DNA of 64,000 bases from Rhodanobacter sp. C03 (GTDB lineage Bacteria; Pseudomonadota; Gammaproteobacteria; Xanthomonadales; Rhodanobacteraceae), in assembly GCF_002001175.1 (NCBI RefSeq), contig NZ_MUNT01000006.1, positions 62,001 to 126,000 of the forward strand. Direction: 5' to 3'. Below are positions 60,531 through 64,000 of the stretch, piece by piece. The stretch's first letter is position 1. Each line of letters begins with the position of its first letter. The translations under genes were made by a program, and so were the position numbers. The notes under the pieces were generated by a model, which searched no databases, was not told the DNA's origin, and saw only the letters and a list, made by a program, of their open reading frames with translations.

Positions 60531-60666
60531 CCCACGCTTTCACCGATCCGCACGCTGGTACGCCCGGTGACGCGGCATCGCCCCCGGGTGGCGTCATGCG
60601 CACCAGCGCCTGCCGTTTCCGGCGAAGCACTACACTTGCCATCCGACTTGCCGAGCACATCACGCC

Positions 60667-61596
60667 ATGAACCACGAACTGGAACCCGCCGGCAGCTTGC
60701 CGCATGAAAATTTCCGCTGCGGCATGGTCGCGCTGGCCGGCCGCCCCAACGTGGGCAAGTCCACCCTGCTGAATGCGCTGATCGGCTTTCGCCTGTCGAT
60801 CGTCAGCCCGCGCCCGCAGACCACCCGCCATCGTATTCTCGGCATCGCCAACAGCGAGGCCGGGCAGATCATGTACGTCGATACCCCGGGGCTCCATCGT
60901 GGCGCCAAGCGGGCGATGAACCGCAGCCTGAACCGTGCCGCCCGTTCGGCGATCAGCGATGTGGATCTGGCAGTGCAGGTGATCGAGGCCGGCCGCTTCA
61001 CCGACGAGGACGAGGCGCTGTACGCCGCCCTGGTCGAGCAGTCGTCGCCACGCTTCCTGGTGATCAACAAGGTCGACCTGAACAAGGACAAGACCGTGAT
61101 GCTGCCGTTCGTGGCCGAGCTGGTCGCGAAGCACAGCTACGACGAAATCCACTATGTCAGCGCGCTCAAGGCACAAGGCCTGAAGGAGCTGGAACAGGCG
61201 ATCCTGCAGCGTCTGCCGATACAGCCGCCGGTCTACGGCGAAGACGAAATCACCGATCGTAGCGAGCGCTTCCTTGCCGCCGAGATGGTGCGCGAGCAGC
61301 TGATGCTGCGACTCGACCAGGAACTGCCATATGCCACCACGGTGGAGATCGAGCAGTTCAGCGACCGCCCGGACGGCATCGCCGAAATCCACGCAATCAT
61401 CTGGGTCGAGCGCGACGGCCAGAAAGCCATCGTGATCGGCAACGGCGGCGCCCAGCTCAAGGCGATCGGCACCAGTGCACGGCGTCACATGGAGCGCATG
61501 TTCGAGCGCAAGGTGTTCCTCAAGCTGTGGGTGAAGGTGCGCGAAGGCTGGGTCGACGACGAGAACATGCTGAAGAAGTTCGGCTATACGGACTGA
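60667..61596 (+). CDS. era: GTPase Era
   Basis: A 309-residue GTPase needed for 16S rRNA maturation and 30S assembly. The G motifs are [35 protein letters not shown] and [11 protein letters not shown]; the C-terminal KH domain holds IEIEQF-like [16 protein letters not shown], and [38 protein letters not shown] 136-base gap, longer than usual, separates it from rnc. Confidence 0.98.
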   Translation: MNHELEPAGSLPHENFRCGMVALAGRPNVGKSTLLNALIGFRLSIVSPRPQTTRHRILGIANSEAGQIMYVDTPGLHRGAKRAMNRSLNRAARSAISDVDLAVQVIEAGRFTDEDEALYAALVEQSSPRFLVINKVDLNKDKTVMLPFVAELVAKHSYDEIHYVSALKAQGLKELEQAILQRLPIQPPVYGEDEITDRSERFLAAEMVREQLMLRLDQELPYATTVEIEQFSDRPDGIAEIHAIIWVERDGQKAIVIGNGGAQLKAIGTSARRHMERMFERKVFLKLWVKVREGWVDDENMLKKFGYTD

Positions 61597-61621
61597 CGGC
61601 CGGGATTTCTGGCCAAGCGCC

Positions 61622-62332
61622 ATGCGCCTCGAACAGCAACCCGCCTATGTCCTGCACGCGCGGCCGTATCGTGAGACATCGCTGTTGCTGGAATGCCTGA
61701 CGCGTGAACACGGACGGTTGGGTGTGGTGGCGCGCGGCGTGCGTGGCGAGAAGGCTCGCCTGCGACGGGCCCAGCTCGAGCCGTTCCAGCCGCTGGCGCT
61801 GGATCTGTTGTTGCGCGGCGAGCTGGCCACGCTGACCGCAGTCGAGGCGGTCGGCACATCGCCGCGTTTGATCGGCGACGCCGGACTCGCCGGGCTCTAC
61901 CTCAACGAACTCGTCGTGCGTCTGACCGAGCGGCAGGATCCGTTTCCGTTGCTGTTCGATGCCTATGCGCAGACGCTCGCGCGATTGGCCGGTGGCGAAC
62001 CACTGGCGTGGAGCCTGCGTCGGTTCGAGCGTGACCTGCTGGAGGCGATCGGCTACGGCCTGCAGCTGCAGTACGAGTCGGACACCGGCGAGCCGCTGGA
62101 GCCGAATGCGCACTATCGCTATCTGGTGGAACAGGGCGCGGTGCGCTGTGCTGCCGGGCATGGGCAAGCCATGCGCGGCAGCGATTTGCTGGCGCTGGCG
62201 CAGGACCAACCACCCGACAACCCAGGCCTGAAAAGTCTGCGCGACCTGATGCGCGAGGTGATCCGCTTCCATCTGGGCGGTGGCGAACTGCGCGCCTGGC
62301 GGGTACTGGCGATGGCGGTGTCGCGTCGTTAG
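61622..62332 (+). CDS. recO: DNA repair protein RecO
   Basis: A 236-residue recombination mediator that loads RecA with RecR. It has an N-terminal OB fold (PAYVLHARPYRETSLLLECLTREHGRLGVVARGVRG) and a helical C-terminal domain (LSGL-type GLYLNELVVRLTERQDPFPLLFDAYAQTL). The zinc-finger cysteines are largely absent. It follows era by 25 bases. pdxJ, the usual next gene, is replaced by a convergent receiver-Hpt gene. Confidence 0.95.
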   Translation: MRLEQQPAYVLHARPYRETSLLLECLTREHGRLGVVARGVRGEKARLRRAQLEPFQPLALDLLLRGELATLTAVEAVGTSPRLIGDAGLAGLYLNELVVRLTERQDPFPLLFDAYAQTLARLAGGEPLAWSLRRFERDLLEAIGYGLQLQYESDTGEPLEPNAHYRYLVEQGAVRCAAGHGQAMRGSDLLALAQDQPPDNPGLKSLRDLMREVIRFHLGGGELRAWRVLAMAVSRR

Positions 62333-62338
62333 TGTGTC

Positions 62339-63079
62339 TTAGCGATCCAACGCCTGCAGCGTGGCCAGCAGTGCCTTGCGGAAGCGGGCCAGTGCCGCCG
62401 GGGACGGCAGATCGCGCTGCGACAGCTGTTGCTGCAACCACACGGTCTGCGTCGACAAGGCAGTTGCGCCACAGAATCCGCAGGACGAGCGCAGCCGGTG
62501 CAGGCGTTCGCCGAATCCATCCGGGTCGCGACTCAGCGGCTCCAGTTCCCGTTCGAGCTGGACCAGTTCCTCGCGCAGCAATTGCCGTAACGCATGCATG
62601 GTGGCGGCGTCGCCGCTGCTGGTCAGGGCAGCTTGGTCGTCGAGTACGCAGGCGTCAGTGAGCTCCGGCCGGACCAGCGCCAGCATCCGTTGCAGATCGG
62701 CCAACCCACAGGGCTTCAGCAGGATCTCGCTGAAGCCGGCGGCCAACAACGACTGGCGGTCACGCGGCGCCAGTTCGGCGCTGGTGGCCACGGCGATACT
62801 GTTCGCCGAGCAGGCGTGCACATCTCCACGCAGTGCGTTGAGAACCTGCAGCGCACCAGCCCCTGGCATGCGGCAATCCAGCAATAGCAGGTCGAATGAC
62901 CCGGTGCGGGCGTGCGCCAGCGCGGTCGTGCCGTCGCCACAGGCCAGTGCCTGCGCGCCCAGCGAGCGCAGCCCATCGCACAGGAAACGGCAGCTGGCGG
63001 GGTCGTCGTCGGCCACCAGCACCCGTGGAGTCACGCTGTCGGCGGGGTCGATAACAGAGGCATTGGAGTGGCTGGGCAT
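62339..63079 (-). CDS. Response regulator receiver fused to an Hpt domain
   Basis: A 246-residue two-component protein. The receiver domain (about 17-135) has the acidic pair in VADDDPAS, phospho-acceptor Asp68 (LLLLDCRMPG) and Lys122 (ILLKPC). A C-terminal histidine phosphotransfer domain (about 150-246) has the phosphorylatable His194 in ERLHRLRSSCGFCGA. It lacks a kinase or output domain, so it is probably a phosphorelay intermediate. No partner histidine kinase is encoded nearby. Converges with recO (6 bases apart). Confidence 0.88.
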   Translation of the reverse strand: MPSHSNASVIDPADSVTPRVLVADDDPASCRFLCDGLRSLGAQALACGDGTTALAHARTGSFDLLLLDCRMPGAGALQVLNALRGDVHACSANSIAVATSAELAPRDRQSLLAAGFSEILLKPCGLADLQRMLALVRPELTDACVLDDQAALTSSGDAATMHALRQLLREELVQLERELEPLSRDPDGFGERLHRLRSSCGFCGATALSTQTVWLQQQLSQRDLPSPAALARFRKALLATLQALDR

Positions 63080-63124
63080 GACGAAATCCGTGTCGTTCAG
63101 CTTTATTTGGCAGAATGGCCTGAC

Positions 63125-64000
63125 ATGCGTCCCACATCAAGCCATCTTTTGCTTTGCTGCTGCCTGCTGCTGGGGATCGGCTGGGCGTTGCCTGCGCGGG
63201 CGGATGTACTGCTGACGGCCAGATCGGTCAGTGTGCCTGGTGTCCGCCTGCAGCAGGTGACTGTCAGGATCGACGAGAGCGCCACAGGCGGTCTGCATCT
63301 GCACTTGAGTGCTGCGCAGGCGGATGTGCCGGCGATGGGCTGGCAGCGCCTGGGCCTGACCCTCGACGGCAGCCTGCAGCGCGACGAGCGCCTGCACTGG
63401 ATATTCGACGGCGGTGTGCGTCTGGCGGGCGCGCCGGGTGGGGCGCTCAGCGATGCGCATGTGAACATCCAGCTGAGCGAGTCGGCGAACACCTTGCAGG
63501 TCGATATTTTGCAGGGCAAGGCGCAGGCCAGTACCGCGTTGCCGCTGGACCAGCTCAGCCATGCGCAGATCAGCCTGAAAAATCTTCCTGCCGGCTGGCT
63601 GCAGGGCCTGCTCGGCACGGTGTGGAGCGGCCGGGCCACGGCTGGCCGGCTTGATGCCGAGCTGGCACTGGATGTGCGTGATGCAGGCCTGCAGTCGTCC
63701 GGACAGTTCACGCTCAACGATGTCGGCTTCGATACCCCGACCGGCACGCTGGCCGGGCAGGGTGTGGACGGCAACGGTCGATTCAGTCTCGATACCACCG
63801 GTGGACCGGCGGCGATCGACCTGGATGCCAGCCTGCACGGTGGCGAATGGTTGCTGGGTCCGCTCTACGCGAAATTGCCGAGTCACCCGGTGCAGCTCGG
63901 CTTGCGCGCGAACGTGGAGAACGGTGTCTTCGAGCTGCACCGGCTGCGGGTGAGTGATGCCGATGCACTGCAGCTCGATGGTGCACTGGCCTTCGATGCG
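63125..64000 (+). CDS. Exported beta-rich protein of unknown function (partial, runs off window)
   Basis: The frame is open for 292 codons to the end of the window, so the C-terminus is missing. The N-terminus is a typical signal peptide (HLLLCCCLLLGIGWALPARA, cleavage near residue 27). The rest is a regular alternation of short beta-like segments (VRLQQVTVRIDES, LHLHLSAAQ, LGLTLDGSL, ASTALPLDQLSHAQISLKNLP, SSGQFTLNDVGFDTPTGTLAGQG), reminiscent of AsmA/TamB-type or YdbH-like periplasmic proteins, but I cannot assign it to a family. It is divergent from the receiver-Hpt gene, with 45 bases between them. Confidence 0.75.
   Translation, partial: MRPTSSHLLLCCCLLLGIGWALPARADVLLTARSVSVPGVRLQQVTVRIDESATGGLHLHLSAAQADVPAMGWQRLGLTLDGSLQRDERLHWIFDGGVRLAGAPGGALSDAHVNIQLSESANTLQVDILQGKAQASTALPLDQLSHAQISLKNLPAGWLQGLLGTVWSGRATAGRLDAELALDVRDAGLQSSGQFTLNDVGFDTPTGTLAGQGVDGNGRFSLDTTGGPAAIDLDASLHGGEWLLGPLYAKLPSHPVQLGLRANVENGVFELHRLRVSDADALQLDGALAFDA

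Overview
The window looks like a high-GC gammaproteobacterial chromosome of the order Lysobacterales (Xanthomonadales), most likely Rhodanobacteraceae (Rhodanobacter/Dyella-like). This rests on protein similarity recalled from memory and on gene order: rpoE-rseA-mucD with no rseB, then lepA-lepB-DUF4845-rnc-era-recO; pyrG-kdsA-eno-ftsB-ispD-ispF-truD; surE-pcm-yqaA-nlpD; tig-clpP-clpX-lon-hupB-tRNAs-ppiD; and gloB|yafS-rnhA-dnaQ. No rRNA, prophage, insertion sequence or CRISPR array was seen.

Layout. 1-8.4 kb is the accessory end. It holds a DUF692/MNIO-type iron oxygenase cut by the window edge, directly preceded in its operon by a 77-residue CxxCH peptide, then an atypical SDR, a heme-oxygenase-like diiron oxidase, a large membrane GGDEF-EAL protein and an M24 aminopeptidase. 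8.5-15 kb is a CTP synthase / KDO / enolase / FtsB / isoprenoid / TruD run. 15-22.4 kb carries smr, surE-pcm-yqaA-nlpD, an Mth938-like gene, yhbY and rlmE-ftsH. 22.6-30.7 kb holds eight tRNA genes and the trigger factor-ClpP-ClpX-Lon-HU proteostasis block. 30.8-38.1 kb has ppiD, a decayed fabI tail, mltD-gloB, a YafS-like methyltransferase, rnhA, dnaQ, tRNA-Ser and a PP2C phosphatase. 38.2-50 kb contains ppsA/ppsR, DUF1249, three tRNAs, a CPA2 antiporter, fkpA, ugd-slyX, DUF2058 and a FadJ-like enzyme. 50-53.3 kb is a second c-di-GMP locus with an unknown partner gene. 53.3-62.3 kb is the sigma-E regulon head followed by lepA-lepB-DUF4845-rnc-era-recO. The window ends with an orphan receiver-Hpt protein and an exported protein of unknown function that runs off the edge.

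How it fits together. Most genes are core housekeeping in short operons with 1-4 base stop/start overlaps. The envelope stress theme is strong: a textbook sigma-E promoter precedes rpoE-rseA-mucD, and ppiD, fkpA, nlpD, mltD, ftsH and lon lie in the same window. The best candidate for something undescribed is the peptide + MNIO pair at the left edge: this architecture is typical of copper/zinc-binding or sulfur-modified RiPP systems, but the peptide is not one I can assign to a characterised class. Other notable signals are the 90-base FabI remnant, palindromic repeats (one appears to have extended the CTP synthase coding region), and a small gene resembling an AAA-ATPase N-terminal domain paired with a pseudo-receiver/GGDEF/EAL protein. 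All family calls come from reading the sequence, not from database searches.
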